Shown here piece by piece: positions 29,901 through 38,763 of a stretch of DNA of 64,000 nucleotides. This DNA comes from Bacillus sp. P14.5 (lineage in GTDB: Bacteria > Bacillota > Bacilli > Bacillales > Bacillaceae_B). The stretch spans positions 124,001 through 188,000 of the forward strand of contig NZ_NIJF01000095.1 in assembly GCF_003316765.1 (NCBI RefSeq), given 5' to 3'. Numbering within the stretch: position 1 is the stretch's first letter; each line of letters opens with the position of its first letter. The notes beneath the pieces were generated by a model. The model did not search any database, was not told where the DNA came from, and worked only from the letters and a program-made list of their open reading frames with translations. A program made the position numbers and the translations under genes.

Positions 29901-31319
29901 CTGATATCGATTTGAACTTTTCTGGTGAGTACCAGCCGCAGGCGCATGACTATACAAAAGTCCTGTTCGGAGAGGATAACGTTTACCGTGCCGGAACAAT
30001 TGGAACGGTAGCTGATAAGACGGCCTTTGGTTATGTTAAAGGCTACGCTTCGGACAACAATCTTCAAATCAGGGGAGCGGAGGTCGACAGGCTGGCAAAG
30101 GGTTGTACAGGTGTTAAGAGAACCACTGGACAGCATCCAGGGGGAATTATAGTTGTACCGGATTATATGGACATTTTCGACTTCTCACCTATCCAATTTC
30201 CAGCGGATGATAAAAATTCAGAATGGAAAACAACTCACTTTGATTTCCATTCCATTCATGATAACCTGTTAAAACTTGATATTCTTGGCCACGATGACCC
30301 GACAGTCATCCGTATGCTTCAAGACCTATCAGGCATAGATCCCAAAACGATTCCTACAGATGACCCTGAGGTTATGAAGATTTTCAGCGGCACCGAGTCC
30401 CTGGGTGTGACAGAGGATCAAATCATGTGTAAAACCGGAACATTGGGAATACCTGAATTTGGGACCCGGTTCGTCCGCCAGATGCTTGAAGATACCAAAC
30501 CGACTACGTTCTCAGAACTTGTTCAGATTTCCGGTCTTTCGCATGGAACAGATGTGTGGCTTGGAAATGCCCAGGAATTAATCCATAATAACATTTGTAA
30601 CCTGAGTGAAGTAATCGGGTGCCGTGATGATATCATGGTATACCTGATCTATCAGGGGCTGGAGCCTTCATTGGCATTTAAAATTATGGAATTTGTCCGA
30701 AAAGGAAAAGGACTTCAACCGGAATGGGAAGAGGAAATGGCCAAGAATGGCGTTCCCGGCTGGTATGTAGATTCCTGTAAAAAATTAAATATATGTTCCC
30801 TAAAGCCCATGCTGCTGCCTATGTATTGATGGCGGTAAGGATCGCCTATTTTAAAGTCCACCATGCCCTGCTCTATTATTCTGCATACTTTACTGTCCGT
30901 GCAGAAGACTTTGATATAGAGGCGATGGTAAGGGGAAGCCAGGCTGTCAAGGCGAAGGTTGAAGAAATCAACAGCAAGGGACTTGATGCTTCACCTAAAG
31001 AAAAAATACATTGACGGTCCTTGAACTGGCCCTTGAAATGTGTGAAAGAGGCTATAAGTTCCAGAAGGTGGATTTATATAGATCTTCAGCGACGGAATTT
31101 ATCATTGATGGAGATTCCCTCATTCCGCCATTCAACGCGATACCGGGACTTGGCACTAATGCTGCGATCAACATTGTCAATGCGAGAAAAGAAGGAGAAT
31201 TCCTTTCTAAGGAAGACCTTCAGCAAAGAGGAAGAGTATCCAAGACTATCATAGAGTACTTGACGAATCATGGATGTCTCGACGCCCTTCCCGACCAGAA
31301 CCAATTGTCCTTATTCTGA
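26999..31319 (+). pseudogene. polC: DNA polymerase III PolC, with two single-base frameshifts near the 3' end
   Basis: PolC is the essential replicative polymerase of low-GC Gram-positives. Visible in order: N-terminal domain, OB fold (about 230-320), PHP region ([13 protein letters not shown]), inserted DEDD exonuclease ([22 protein letters not shown]), zinc-binding Cys ([15 protein letters not shown]), catalytic core ([15 protein letters not shown]). The TTG start at 26999 follows GGGGGAG. The first frame stops at 30829. The next piece (to 31014) and the last piece (to 31319) restore [20 protein letters not shown] and [20 protein letters not shown]. Each junction lies at a run of six A (about 30779 and 31002) where seven are needed. 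Restored, the protein has 1440 residues. Confidence 0.96.
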
Positions 31320-31324
31320 TGCGG

Positions 31325-31350
31325 ACCCTTGGCTGTCAAGGGTTTTGTTT
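31325..31350 (+). terminator. Intrinsic terminator after polC
   Basis: ACCCTTG (31325-31331) and CAAGGGT (31337-31343) form a seven-pair stem with a five-base loop, followed by TTTGTTTG. The rimP promoter begins at its 3' edge. Confidence 0.7.
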
Positions 31351-31377
31351 GCAAAAAAATGTTGGTTATGGTATATT
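31349..31377 (+). promoter_or_regulatory. Sigma-A promoter of the rimP-nusA-infB operon
   Basis: A -35 TTGCAA (31349-31354), a 17-base spacer and a -10 TATATT (31372-31377). It would start a transcript near 31384, giving a leader of about 400 bases before rimP. Confidence 0.72.
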
Positions 31378-31383
31378 TTTATT

Positions 31384-31784
31384 GGAAATACTAATGATAA
31401 CTCTGAAGAAAGAGTGGGGCGCCCCCACTCTTTCGTTGTTGATTAGGGATTTTTGCTTGACTGGATTCTATTTGTTCATCTCATGACAGAATCGAATCTT
31501 GCTCTGCCTTTCATCCCTCAAGCCGAAAGTCATCTTGTAGCAGGAATGATAAAATATCTTTCAAGTGGGTTTCGGAATACAGCCGGTCAGCAGCTGCTTT
31601 CCGGCTTCGAGCCCTGACAAGTCTTTCAGGCTTGGTAACCAGACTAACGAGAGTTAAGGTGATAGACAGGGGTTGCAGCGAAGGTTGTGGCAATGCCTGT
31701 CTATATTACTAGGCGTCCGATATTTTATTAGCTGGGAATGATTATTCCTGGTCCAAGATTTCTTTTATAATCCAGGAGGTATGT
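31384..31784 (+). promoter_or_regulatory. Long structured leader of the rimP-nusA-infB operon
   Basis: The roughly 400-base leader has a near-perfect palindrome at about 31411-31436 (AAAGAGTGGGG paired with CCCCACTCTTT), an internal hairpin AGCCGG/CCGGCT near 31579-31605, and a perfect nine-pair stem ATAGACAGG (31662-31670) with CCTGTCTAT (31696-31704). No coding frame with a ribosome site is present. NusA autoregulation is known in enterobacteria; here a role in transcription control is only inferred. Confidence 0.5.
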
Positions 31785-32255
31785 ATGAGTAAAATCACTG
31801 AACTCGTAGATGAACTCGTGACACCGATTTTAGATGACATGTCACTTGAATTGGTAGATGTTGAATATGTTAAAGAAGGCTCGAACTGGTTCCTGCGTGT
31901 ATTTGTAGACAAAGAAACAGGAGTCGACATTGAAGAATGCGGAATCGTAAGTGAGCGGCTGAGTGAAAAACTGGATGAACTCGACCCGATTACACATAAT
32001 TACTTTCTTGAGGTTTCTTCCCCGGGGGCTGAACGCCCGCTGAAAAGAGAGAAAGATTTTGAGAAAGCAATCGGGAAAAACGTCCTGGTTAAAACATATG
32101 AACCTATCAATGGAGAAAAAGCGATTGAAGGGAAGCTCTTATCGTATGATGGAGACTCTTTATCAATAGAAATGACAATTAAGACAAGGAAAAAGCAGGT
32201 AGATATTCCGATGGAAAAAGTAGCTAAAGCCCGTTTGGCTGTCACTTTTTCATAA
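31785..32255 (+). CDS. rimP: Ribosome maturation factor RimP
   Basis: RimP helps assemble the 30S subunit around S12. The protein of 156 residues has the N-terminal alpha/beta domain ([20 protein letters not shown], then [17 protein letters not shown] and the [15 protein letters not shown] motif) and a C-terminal SH3-like barrel with [16 protein letters not shown]. It begins at the second of two near ATGs behind CCAGGAGG. It heads the conserved nusA-infB operon. Confidence 0.95.
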   Translation: MSKITELVDELVTPILDDMSLELVDVEYVKEGSNWFLRVFVDKETGVDIEECGIVSERLSEKLDELDPITHNYFLEVSSPGAERPLKREKDFEKAIGKNVLVKTYEPINGEKAIEGKLLSYDGDSLSIEMTIKTRKKQVDIPMEKVAKARLAVTFS

Positions 32256-32293
32256 GACGGAAGGACCTTTATTAGAAGGGGGATGACATATCA

Positions 32294-33418
32294 ATGAGTT
32301 CACAATTACTTGAGGCTCTTAATGTACTTGAAAAAGAAAAAGGCATCTCTAGGGATGTTATTATTGAAGCTATCGAAGCCGCCCTTGTTTCTGCTTATAA
32401 GCGAAACTTCAACCAGGCGCAAAATGTGAGGGTCGACCTTAATCTTGAGACAGGCTCCATGCGCGTATTTGCCCGCAAGGAAATCGTGGATGAAGTTTTT
32501 GACTCGCGTCTTGAGATTTCCTTGGAAGATGCTAAACAAATCAACCCTGGTTATGATACAGGCGATATAGTAGAGCTTGAAGTTACGCCTAAAGACTTTG
32601 GCCGTATAGCAGCACAGACAGCCAAACAGGTTGTTACACAGCGTGTAAGAGAAGCAGAACGCGGCATTATTTATTCTGAATTCGCTGATAGGGAAGAAGA
32701 CATCATGACAGGCATCGTCCAAAGGCAGGACGGACGTTTTATTTATGTTGCGCTGGGCAAGATCGAAGCGCTTCTGCCGGTTAATGAGCAGATGCCCAAC
32801 GAATCTTACAAACCTCATGACCGTATTAAAGTGTTTATTACAAAGGTGGAAAAAACAACAAAAGGACCGCAGATTTTTGTGTCCAGAACCCACCCGGGAT
32901 TGCTGAAAAGGTTGTTTGAAATTGAAGTTCCTGAAATTTTTGACGGAACAGTTGAAATTAAATCTGTTGCCCGTGAAGCCGGCGACCGTTCCAAAATTTC
33001 CGTGTCTGCGGCCAATGAGGAAATCGATCCTGTCGGAGCATGTGTAGGTACCAGGGGAGCCCGTGTCCAGGCGATCGTCAATGAACTCAAAGGCGAAAAA
33101 ATTGATATCGTCCAATGGTCTGAAGATCCTGTTACATTTGTCGCCAATGCTCTCAGTCCTTCCAAGGTATTAGATGTGCAAGTGGATGAAGATGCAAAGG
33201 CAACAAGGGTTGTTGTTCCGGATTATCAGCTTTCCCTGGCAATCGGGAAAAGAGGCCAGAATGCCCGCCTTGCAGCAAAACTGACGGGATGGAAGATTGA
33301 TATCAAGAGTGAAACGGATGCCCGGGAATTAGGTCTTTATCCGCGCAGTGATGAACCGCTTCTTCCGGTGAATGAAGAAGAGGACTATGAAGATAATCCT
33401 TCCGAAGATCTGGAATAA
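32294..33418 (+). CDS. nusA: Transcription termination/antitermination factor NusA
   Basis: NusA binds RNA polymerase and modulates pausing, termination and antitermination. It has the N-terminal polymerase-binding domain (1-125), an S1 domain (about 135-200, beginning near [16 protein letters not shown]), and two KH domains ([15 protein letters not shown] and [20 protein letters not shown]). At 374 residues it lacks the acidic repeats of enteric NusA, as is normal in Firmicutes, but ends in a short acidic tail. It lies between rimP and rnpM. Confidence 0.97.
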   Translation: MSSQLLEALNVLEKEKGISRDVIIEAIEAALVSAYKRNFNQAQNVRVDLNLETGSMRVFARKEIVDEVFDSRLEISLEDAKQINPGYDTGDIVELEVTPKDFGRIAAQTAKQVVTQRVREAERGIIYSEFADREEDIMTGIVQRQDGRFIYVALGKIEALLPVNEQMPNESYKPHDRIKVFITKVEKTTKGPQIFVSRTHPGLLKRLFEIEVPEIFDGTVEIKSVAREAGDRSKISVSAANEEIDPVGACVGTRGARVQAIVNELKGEKIDIVQWSEDPVTFVANALSPSKVLDVQVDEDAKATRVVVPDYQLSLAIGKRGQNARLAAKLTGWKIDIKSETDARELGLYPRSDEPLLPVNEEEDYEDNPSEDLE

Positions 33419-33429
33419 AGGTGATAGCG

Positions 33430-33699
33430 ATGAGTACGCAAAAGAAAATTCCTTTAAGAAAATGCTTGGCCACAGGGGAAATGAAACCGAAAAAAGAAAT
33501 GATCAGGATCGTTCGTTCTAAAGAAGGCGAAGTTTCCGTTGACCAGACAGGCAAGAAATCAGGCAGAGGGGCATATCTTTCGAAAACGAAAGATGCTGTT
33601 CTCGCTGCAAAGAAGAAAAATGCAATAGCCAATCAATTACAGACAAAAGTGGATGAATCGATTTACGATGAACTGCTTGCGCTGGTGGAAAAGGAGTAA
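33430..33699 (+). CDS. rnpM: RNase P modulator RnpM (YlxR)
   Basis: YlxR family proteins bind RNA and in B. subtilis modulate RNase P. The 89-residue protein contains the signature IPLRKCLATGEMKPKKEMIR and GRGAYLSK. A GTG at 33421 is in frame but is part of the AAAGGTG ribosome site; the ATG at 33430 has seven-base spacing and the family length. It is located between nusA and ylxQ as in most Firmicutes. Confidence 0.92.
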   Translation: MSTQKKIPLRKCLATGEMKPKKEMIRIVRSKEGEVSVDQTGKKSGRGAYLSKTKDAVLAAKKKNAIANQLQTKVDESIYDELLALVEKE

Positions 33700-33710
33700 T
33701 TCTCGATTAT

Positions 33711-34030
33711 ATGAATCAGGAAAATCGATGGATGTCTCTGCTAGGATTGGCCAATCGGGCACGCAAAGTGATTTCAGGCGAAGAGCTTGTTATTAAGGAA
33801 ATCAGAAACAACCGGGCGAAAGTCGTCATTATCGCAGGCGATGCATCTGAAAACACCAGAAAAAAATTACCGATAAATGCAGCTTTTACAAGATTCCTGT
33901 TTATCAAGTTGAAGACAGAAATGTTCTTGGAAGGGCAATTGGTAAAGAAGCAAGGGTGACAGTGGCTGTTCTCGATGCCGGTTTCGCAAGTAAGATTTCC
34001 CAGCTGCTCGATGAATCTCAATGGGGGTGA
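33711..34030 (+). pseudogene. ylxQ: L7Ae-family ribosomal protein YlxQ, frameshifted at an A run
   Basis: YlxQ is an L7Ae/L30e-like RNA-binding protein. The first part (LLGLANRARKVISGEELVIKE, IIAGDASENTRKK) is normal, but the frame then yields an unrelated tail and stops at 33959. The conserved continuation, with [19 protein letters not shown] and ending in [13 protein letters not shown], is in the next frame to the TGA at 34028-34030. The run at about 33860-33866 has seven A where eight are required. One added A gives a 106-residue protein of normal size. Its end runs up to the infB ribosome site. Confidence 0.9.
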
Positions 34031-34034
34031 ACAT

Positions 34035-36182
34035 ATGAGCAAAATACGTATATATGAATATGCAAAAAAACATAACGTTTCAAGCAAGGACGTAATTTCC
34101 AAACTGAAAGAAATGAATATCGAGGTATCAAATCATATGGCGACACTGGAGGACGACACCGTTAAGAAATTAGACAAGTCTTATGGAGGAAAAGCTGAAG
34201 GAACTGCTTCAGCTGCATCTCCAAACAAAGAAGCAGCAAAAAACAGCACACCGAGTAACCGTGATGGCAAAAAGCCTGAACAGCCTAGCCAGTCAAAAGA
34301 TAAAAAAGGGTTTAACAACAATAAAAAAGGTAAAAACAACAATAAGCCTAACAGCAAGAATAACAACAGAAACAATAATAGAGGAAGCCAGACAAACAAT
34401 CAGCCTCCTCAAAAGAAAAAGGAAAAAGAGCTTCCTGAAAAAATCACTTTTACTGAATCGCTTACGGTTGCAGAAATGGCGAAAAAATTACATCGTGAAC
34501 CTTCTGAAATCATCAAGAAGCTGTTCATGCTAGGTGTAATGGCAACAATCAACCAAGAGCTTGAGAAGGAAGCGATTGAACTTGTCGCTGCTGAATATGG
34601 TGTTGAAGTAGAGGAAGAAATCCTTGTTGATACATCAGATCTGGAAGTGTACTTCACGGAAGATTCACAAGAAGATCAGGTGGAACGCCCATCTGTTGTA
34701 ACGATCATGGGTCACGTTGACCATGGTAAAACGACGCTTCTTGATTCCATCAGGAACACAAAGGTAACTGAAGGGGAAGCAGGCGGGATCACCCAGCATA
34801 TTGGTGCCTATCAAATAGTTGAGAATGACAAAAAAATCACTTTCCTTGACACACCGGGACATGCTGCTTTTACAACTATGCGTGCACGCGGTGCTCAGGT
34901 AACGGACATTGCGATCATCGTGGTCGCAGCGGATGACGGTGTTATGCCGCAGACTGTTGAAGCCATCAACCATGCTAAAGCGGCAGAAGTTCCAATTATT
35001 ATTGCTGTAAACAAAATGGATAAAGAAGCAGCGAATCCTGACCGTGTCATGCAGGAACTTACCGAGTATCAGCTTGTTCCTGAAGCATGGGGCGGCGATA
35101 CAATCTTCGTACCGCTTTCTGCCCTGAAAGGCGAGGGCATCGATGACCTTCTTGAAATGATCCTGCTTGTAACTGAAGTGGAAGAGTTAAAAGCTAATCC
35201 TAACCGCCTGGCTCAAGGTACTGTCATTGAAGCAGAACTTGATAAAGGCCGCGGCTCAGTGGCAACTCTTCTTGTACAGAACGGTACGTTGAGAGTCGGT
35301 GATCCGATTGTAGTCGGAACCACATATGGCCGTGTACGTGCAATGGTCAATGATATCGGCCGCCGAGTAAAAGAAGCTGGCCCTTCAACCCCTGTTGAAA
35401 TCACTGGATTGAATGATGTGCCTCAAGCAGGCGATAGATTCGTCGTGTTCGAAGATGAAAAAACAGCACGTTCCGTAGGGGAAAACCGTGCACAGCAAGC
35501 CCTGCAAGCGCAGCGTGGTGAAAAATCACGTGTCAGCCTTGATAACCTGTTTGAACAGATGAAACAAGGAGAAATGAAAGACCTTAATATTGTTATGAAA
35601 GCGGATGTTCAAGGATCTGCAGAAGCTTTGGCTGCTTCACTTCAGAAAATAGAAGTTGAAGGAGTTAATGTTAAAATCATCCACACCGGTGTCGGTGCAT
35701 TAAATGAATCAGACATCACTCTTGCCGCCGCATCGAATGCAATTGTCATTGGCTTTAATGTAAGGCCGGATGTCAATGCTAAGCGTGCGGCCGATGCAGA
35801 GGGTGTTGAAATCCGTCTTCACCGTATCATTTATAAGGTCATTGAAGAGATTGAATCTGCAATGAAAGGTATGCTTGATCCTGAATTTGAAGAGAAAATC
35901 ATCGGCCAGGCAGAAGTGCGCCAAACATTTAAAGTGTCTAAAGTCGGAACAATTGCGGGAAGCTATGTAACAGACGGGAAAATTACCCGTGACAGCGGTG
36001 TCCGCGTAATCCGTGATGGAGTCGTCGTATATGAAGGCGAACTCGATGTCCTGAAACGCTTTAAAGACGACGTGAAAGAAGTTGCCACTAACTATGAGTG
36101 CGGTATCACAATCAAGAACTTCAACGATATCAAAGAAGGAGATATCATTGAAGCCTTCGTAATGCAGGAAATCAAAAGATAA
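34035..36182 (+). CDS. infB: Translation initiation factor IF-2
   Basis: IF-2 is the GTPase that places initiator tRNA on the 30S subunit. The N-terminal domain ([20 protein letters not shown]) is followed by an Asn/Lys-rich linker (about 60-135), the G domain ([24 protein letters not shown]), and domains II-IV. The frame is open further upstream, but those codons belong to the end of ylxQ in another frame; the ATG at 34035 follows GGGGGTGA and gives 715 residues. The stop overlaps the ylxP start. Confidence 0.97.
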   Translation: MSKIRIYEYAKKHNVSSKDVISKLKEMNIEVSNHMATLEDDTVKKLDKSYGGKAEGTASAASPNKEAAKNSTPSNRDGKKPEQPSQSKDKKGFNNNKKGKNNNKPNSKNNNRNNNRGSQTNNQPPQKKKEKELPEKITFTESLTVAEMAKKLHREPSEIIKKLFMLGVMATINQELEKEAIELVAAEYGVEVEEEILVDTSDLEVYFTEDSQEDQVERPSVVTIMGHVDHGKTTLLDSIRNTKVTEGEAGGITQHIGAYQIVENDKKITFLDTPGHAAFTTMRARGAQVTDIAIIVVAADDGVMPQTVEAINHAKAAEVPIIIAVNKMDKEAANPDRVMQELTEYQLVPEAWGGDTIFVPLSALKGEGIDDLLEMILLVTEVEELKANPNRLAQGTVIEAELDKGRGSVATLLVQNGTLRVGDPIVVGTTYGRVRAMVNDIGRRVKEAGPSTPVEITGLNDVPQAGDRFVVFEDEKTARSVGENRAQQALQAQRGEKSRVSLDNLFEQMKQGEMKDLNIVMKADVQGSAEALAASLQKIEVEGVNVKIIHTGVGALNESDITLAAASNAIVIGFNVRPDVNAKRAADAEGVEIRLHRIIYKVIEEIESAMKGMLDPEFEEKIIGQAEVRQTFKVSKVGTIAGSYVTDGKITRDSGVRVIRDGVVVYEGELDVLKRFKDDVKEVATNYECGITIKNFNDIKEGDIIEAFVMQEIKR

Positions 36183-36460
36183 TGATCGCTTATGTGGAAT
36201 GTGAGTTTATTATCCATGATTCTCATTCTCTTAAGGACAAAAGATCGGTGCTTCAGCGGGTGTTAACCCGCTTGAAGCAAAAATACAATGTAGCGGTGTC
36301 TGAAATTGACCACCAGGATGTTTGGCAGAGGACAAGAATAGCCATTGTCACTGTGGCGTCATCCAGTCAATCGGCCCGCGCAGTGATTGACAGTGCTCTG
36401 AAGCTGACTGATTCATTTCCTGAATGGGAAAGAGGGGAAACAGTACACGAACTTCTTTAA
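36182..36460 (+). CDS. ylxP: YlxP family protein (DUF503)
   Basis: A 92-residue member of the DUF503/YlxP family, always found between infB and rbfA in Bacillus. The typical sequence SLKDKRSVLQRVLTRLKQKY followed by NVAVSEIDHQDVWQRTRIAI is visible. It has an alpha-beta ferredoxin-like pattern. Its ATG shares a base with the infB stop codon, so it is translationally coupled. The family has been linked to ribosome maturation by context, but a molecular role is not known to me. Confidence 0.9.
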   Translation: MIAYVECEFIIHDSHSLKDKRSVLQRVLTRLKQKYNVAVSEIDHQDVWQRTRIAIVTVASSSQSARAVIDSALKLTDSFPEWERGETVHELL

Positions 36461-36507
36461 TCTCAAAGAGCTTCAGATATAAACAAGGAAGTTAAGAGGT
36501 GATATTG

Positions 36508-36867
36508 ATGAGCCATCGTTCTAACCGTGTTGGCGAGCAGATGAAAAAGGAGCTCAGCGATATTATCGGACGAAAAATCAAAGATCCAAGAGTCGGCTTT
36601 GTTACAGTCACTGATGTAGAAGTATCAGGTGATCTGCAGCAGGCCAAAGTGTTTATAACCTGCCTCGGAGATGAAGAGCAAAGGGAAAACACTTTAAAGG
36701 GATTGGCTAAAGCTAAAGGATTTATTCGTTCGGAAATCGGACAGCGAGTTCGTTTGCGCAAAACACCTGAACTCATTTTTGAATTTGATGAATCGATCGA
36801 CTATGGTAACCGCATCGAATCATTGCTTAAAAAAATTCAAGATGATCCAGAAGAAAAGCAGGACTGA
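36508..36867 (+). CDS. rbfA: Ribosome-binding factor A
   Basis: RbfA is a small KH-like protein that acts in late 16S rRNA 5'-end maturation and cold adaptation. The motifs [38 protein letters not shown] and [18 protein letters not shown] are typical. An in-frame GTG (36499) lies in the AGAGGTG ribosome site; ATG 36508 gives 119 residues. It ends the rimP operon before a good terminator and the tnpB insertion. Confidence 0.95.
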   Translation: MSHRSNRVGEQMKKELSDIIGRKIKDPRVGFVTVTDVEVSGDLQQAKVFITCLGDEEQRENTLKGLAKAKGFIRSEIGQRVRLRKTPELIFEFDESIDYGNRIESLLKKIQDDPEEKQD

Positions 36868-36908
36868 TTTCCTTAAGGAAACAGCTGCTTGCTTCATTAT
36901 TGAACAAG

Positions 36909-36939
36909 GGCTGACCAATTGATACTGGTCAGCCTTTTT
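36909..36939 (+). terminator. Intrinsic terminator after rbfA
   Basis: GGCTGACCA (36909-36917) and TGGTCAGCC (36926-36934) form a perfect nine-pair stem with an eight-base loop and five T. The tnpB element begins a few bases downstream, so the insertion did not interrupt the operon. Confidence 0.92.
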
Positions 36940-36960
36940 ATCTAAAAAATGGCGAGAAAA

Positions 36961-37015
36961 CTCCCTCTTCAAGCGTGTGAAGGGCATAGCCCAATAGCCC
37001 AACGGTAAGGGGGAG
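36961..37015 (+). repeat. Left-end hairpin of the tnpB element
   Basis: CTCCCTCTT (36961-36969) pairs with AAGGGGGAG (37007-37015), eight of nine positions matching. The segment CTTCAAGCG and the segment CGGTAAG are shared with the right-end hairpin at 38330-38369, suggesting that both ends are recognised as related structures. Confidence 0.65.
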
Positions 37016-37089
37016 ATGAATCGCCTGCCTTTTGGTCTCTACTAAAAAAACTTCGAAAGAAACATATGTTCCCGAAATACAATCTTTCT

Positions 37090-37098
37090 TGGTATAAT
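37090..37098 (+). promoter_or_regulatory. Extended -10 promoter of tnpB
   Basis: TGGTATAAT gives the TG dinucleotide one base before a perfect TATAAT (37093-37098). The -35 region (TTCCCG near 37069) is poor. Transcription would start near 37105, very close to the AGGAGGTG ribosome site of tnpB. Confidence 0.55.
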
Positions 37099-37120
37099 TA
37101 CTACCAGGAGGTGAAACCAT

Positions 37121-38293
37121 TTGAATGTTAAAAAATCCTTTAAATTCAGGATCTATCCAAATCACCAACAAATTGAATTAATCAATAAAACGTTCGGTTG
37201 TTCCCGGTTCATCTACAACTATTTTGTTGGGAAACAAAAGAACAAAGACGCTTATTGGTCTATCGTAAATGAAATGGTACAAAATGGGCAGCTTTCACAG
37301 AACAATTGGAAAGGTGAATTTTTCAACAAGAACCAATCCATTAAAGCTGTTCGAGAGCTCAAGAAGACCTATTCATTCTTGAAAGAAGTCGATAGTATTG
37401 CCCTTCAGTAATCAGTTGAAATCGTTCATGATTCCTACACACGGTATTACAAGAAACAAAATCGTTTACCTCGCTTCAAATCGAAGAAGAACCCTGTTCA
37501 ATCCTATACCACAAAGTTTGTGAACGGGAATATACAAGTGAAAGATAAACACATCAAATTGCCAAAACTCGGCCTGGTTCGCTTTGCCAAGAGTCGAGAG
37601 GTGGAAGGCCGAATAATGAACGCCACCATTAGACGAAACCCTTCAGGTAAGTTCTTCGTTTCGATTACGGCTGAATCAGAAGTTCTACACTATAAGAAAA
37701 CCGGCACCTCTGTCGGAATCGACGTAGGTTTGAAGGATTTCGCAACTCTTTCAGATGGCACAACTTATAAAAACCCCCGCTTTTTCCGTACACTAGAAAA
37801 GAAAATAATTAATGCCCAACGCATTCTTTCAAGGAGGCAATTGAGTTCTTCGAATTGGAATAAACAAAAAAAGAAAGTTGCCCGGCTGCCCGAAAAAATC
37901 GCTAATGCAAGAAAAGATATGTTGGACAAAATCTCTACCGAAATAGTCAAAAACCACGACATTATCGGCATTGAAGATTTGTCCGTCGATAAAATGTTAA
38001 AAAACAAAGATCTTTCAAAAGGAATCAGCGAAGTAAGCTGGGCCCAATTCAGGTCTATGTTGGAATACAAATCATTATGGTACGGCAAACAGGTGATAGC
38101 CGCAGCGAAAAATTTCCCTTCCAGCCAGCTATGTTCTGTATGTAATCATAAGTATAAAGCCGTTAAAGATCTTGCGTTGCGTGAATGGACCTGTCCAAAC
38201 TGTAAAAGCAGCCATCAAAGGGATCTTAACGCAAGTATAAATCTTCGCAATGAAGCATTGCGATTAACCGCAGGGACTGCGGAGATAGCCTAA
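37121..38293 (+). pseudogene. tnpB: TnpB RNA-guided nuclease of an IS200/IS605 element, in-frame stop at codon 97
   Basis: TnpB is a RuvC-type RNA-guided endonuclease that helps element retention. The TTG start at 37121 follows AGGAGGTG. The helix-turn-helix N-terminus (KSFKFRIYPNHQQIELINKT) is present. Codon 97 is TAA (37409-37411), after VDSIALQ, and the same frame continues to 38293. The RuvC residues are intact: Asp in GIDVGLKDFATL, Glu in IGIEDLSVDKM, Asp in HQRDLNASINL, and the zinc ribbon CSVCNHKY/CPNC. So this is a nonsense mutation (CAA to TAA is simplest), not a frameshift. An internal restart at ATG 37520 would lack the N-terminal domain. Confidence 0.92.
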
Positions 38294-38375
38294 TTAAAAA
38301 CGAATCGATGGGTTTGTGTTCTTAGGAATCCCCCACTTCAAGCGACCTGTAAGGGCGGTAAGTGGTGGGTAGTCC
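38200..38375 (+). ncRNA. Possible omega RNA (reRNA) at the tnpB 3' end
   Basis: In this family the guide RNA scaffold overlaps the 3' end of tnpB and the right end. Here the 3' end of tnpB is followed by about 80 bases ending with the hairpin 38330-38369. The guide would begin just after the right end, in AGTCCAATTGG or nearby. This is inferred from family knowledge and a visible hairpin only; RNA boundaries are not known. Confidence 0.4.
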
Positions 38376-38414
38376 AATTGGTACATAATACTAACATGAC
38401 CATAAGCGGGCTGT

Positions 38415-38678
38415 ATGGGCACAAGAAAGTGGTGTCCACGCTGAGAAGATGTCCCCAAGAGAGCAGCATGGGTACATGAAAGTGGTGCTCAGCTTAAGAA
38501 GATGTTCCCAAGAGAGCAGCATGGGTACATGAAAGTGGTGTCCACCCTGAAAAGATGTCCCCAAAAGAGCAGCATGGGTACATGAAAGTGGTGCTCAGCT
38601 TAAGAAGATGTCCCCAAGAGAGCAGCATAGGTACATGAAGATGGTGTCCAGCCTGAGAAGATGTCTTCAAAATGCAGC
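38415..38678. repeat. 53-bp tandem array, five units, between the tnpB element and truB
   Basis: Units begin at 38415, 38468, 38521, 38574 and 38627: four exact steps of 53 bases, with a last unit of 52. The core is ATGTCCCCAAGAGAGCAGC followed by ATGGGTACATGAAAGTGG. Units 1, 3 and 5 carry TGTCCA and units 2 and 4 carry CTCAGCTTAAG, so the array has a 106-base higher-order period. ATGTCCCCA and TGGGTACAT pair as a hairpin with one mismatch. No coding frame with a ribosome site exists on either strand. The unit resembles that at 46671-47634. Confidence 0.92.
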
Positions 38679-38763
38679 ATGGAACATGCAATTATAGAAA
38701 GCCAGCCTAGAAGAGAGTTGGACGGAATGAAGAGCAAACTATAAAAGAAAGGCAGGGAAAAAC

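Larger units (their letters stand above)
36950..38375 (+). mobile_element. IS200/IS605-type tnpB element without tnpA
   Basis: The element holds one tnpB gene between two imperfect hairpins. The left hairpin (36961-37015) pairs CTCCCTCTT with AAGGGGGAG; the right hairpin (38330-38369) pairs CCCCCACTT with AAGTGGTGGG. Both contain CTTCAAGCG in the left arm and CGGTAAG in the right arm. Subterminal hairpins, no inverted terminal repeats and no visible target duplication fit the IS200/IS605 superfamily. The exact ends cannot be fixed without a copy-free relative. No Y1 transposase gene is present, so it would move only with help in trans. Confidence 0.8.

Noticed and set aside
32306..33115. A 269-codon open frame on the - strand
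   Set aside because: It is antisense to nusA, has no ribosome site or recognisable domain, and its composition mirrors nusA codons.
33975..34034. A 20-codon N-terminal extension of IF-2
   Set aside because: These bases encode the end of ylxQ in another frame; the ribosome site and family start fit ATG 34035.
38494..38691. A 65-codon - strand frame
   Set aside because: It consists of the five-unit repeat array read backwards.
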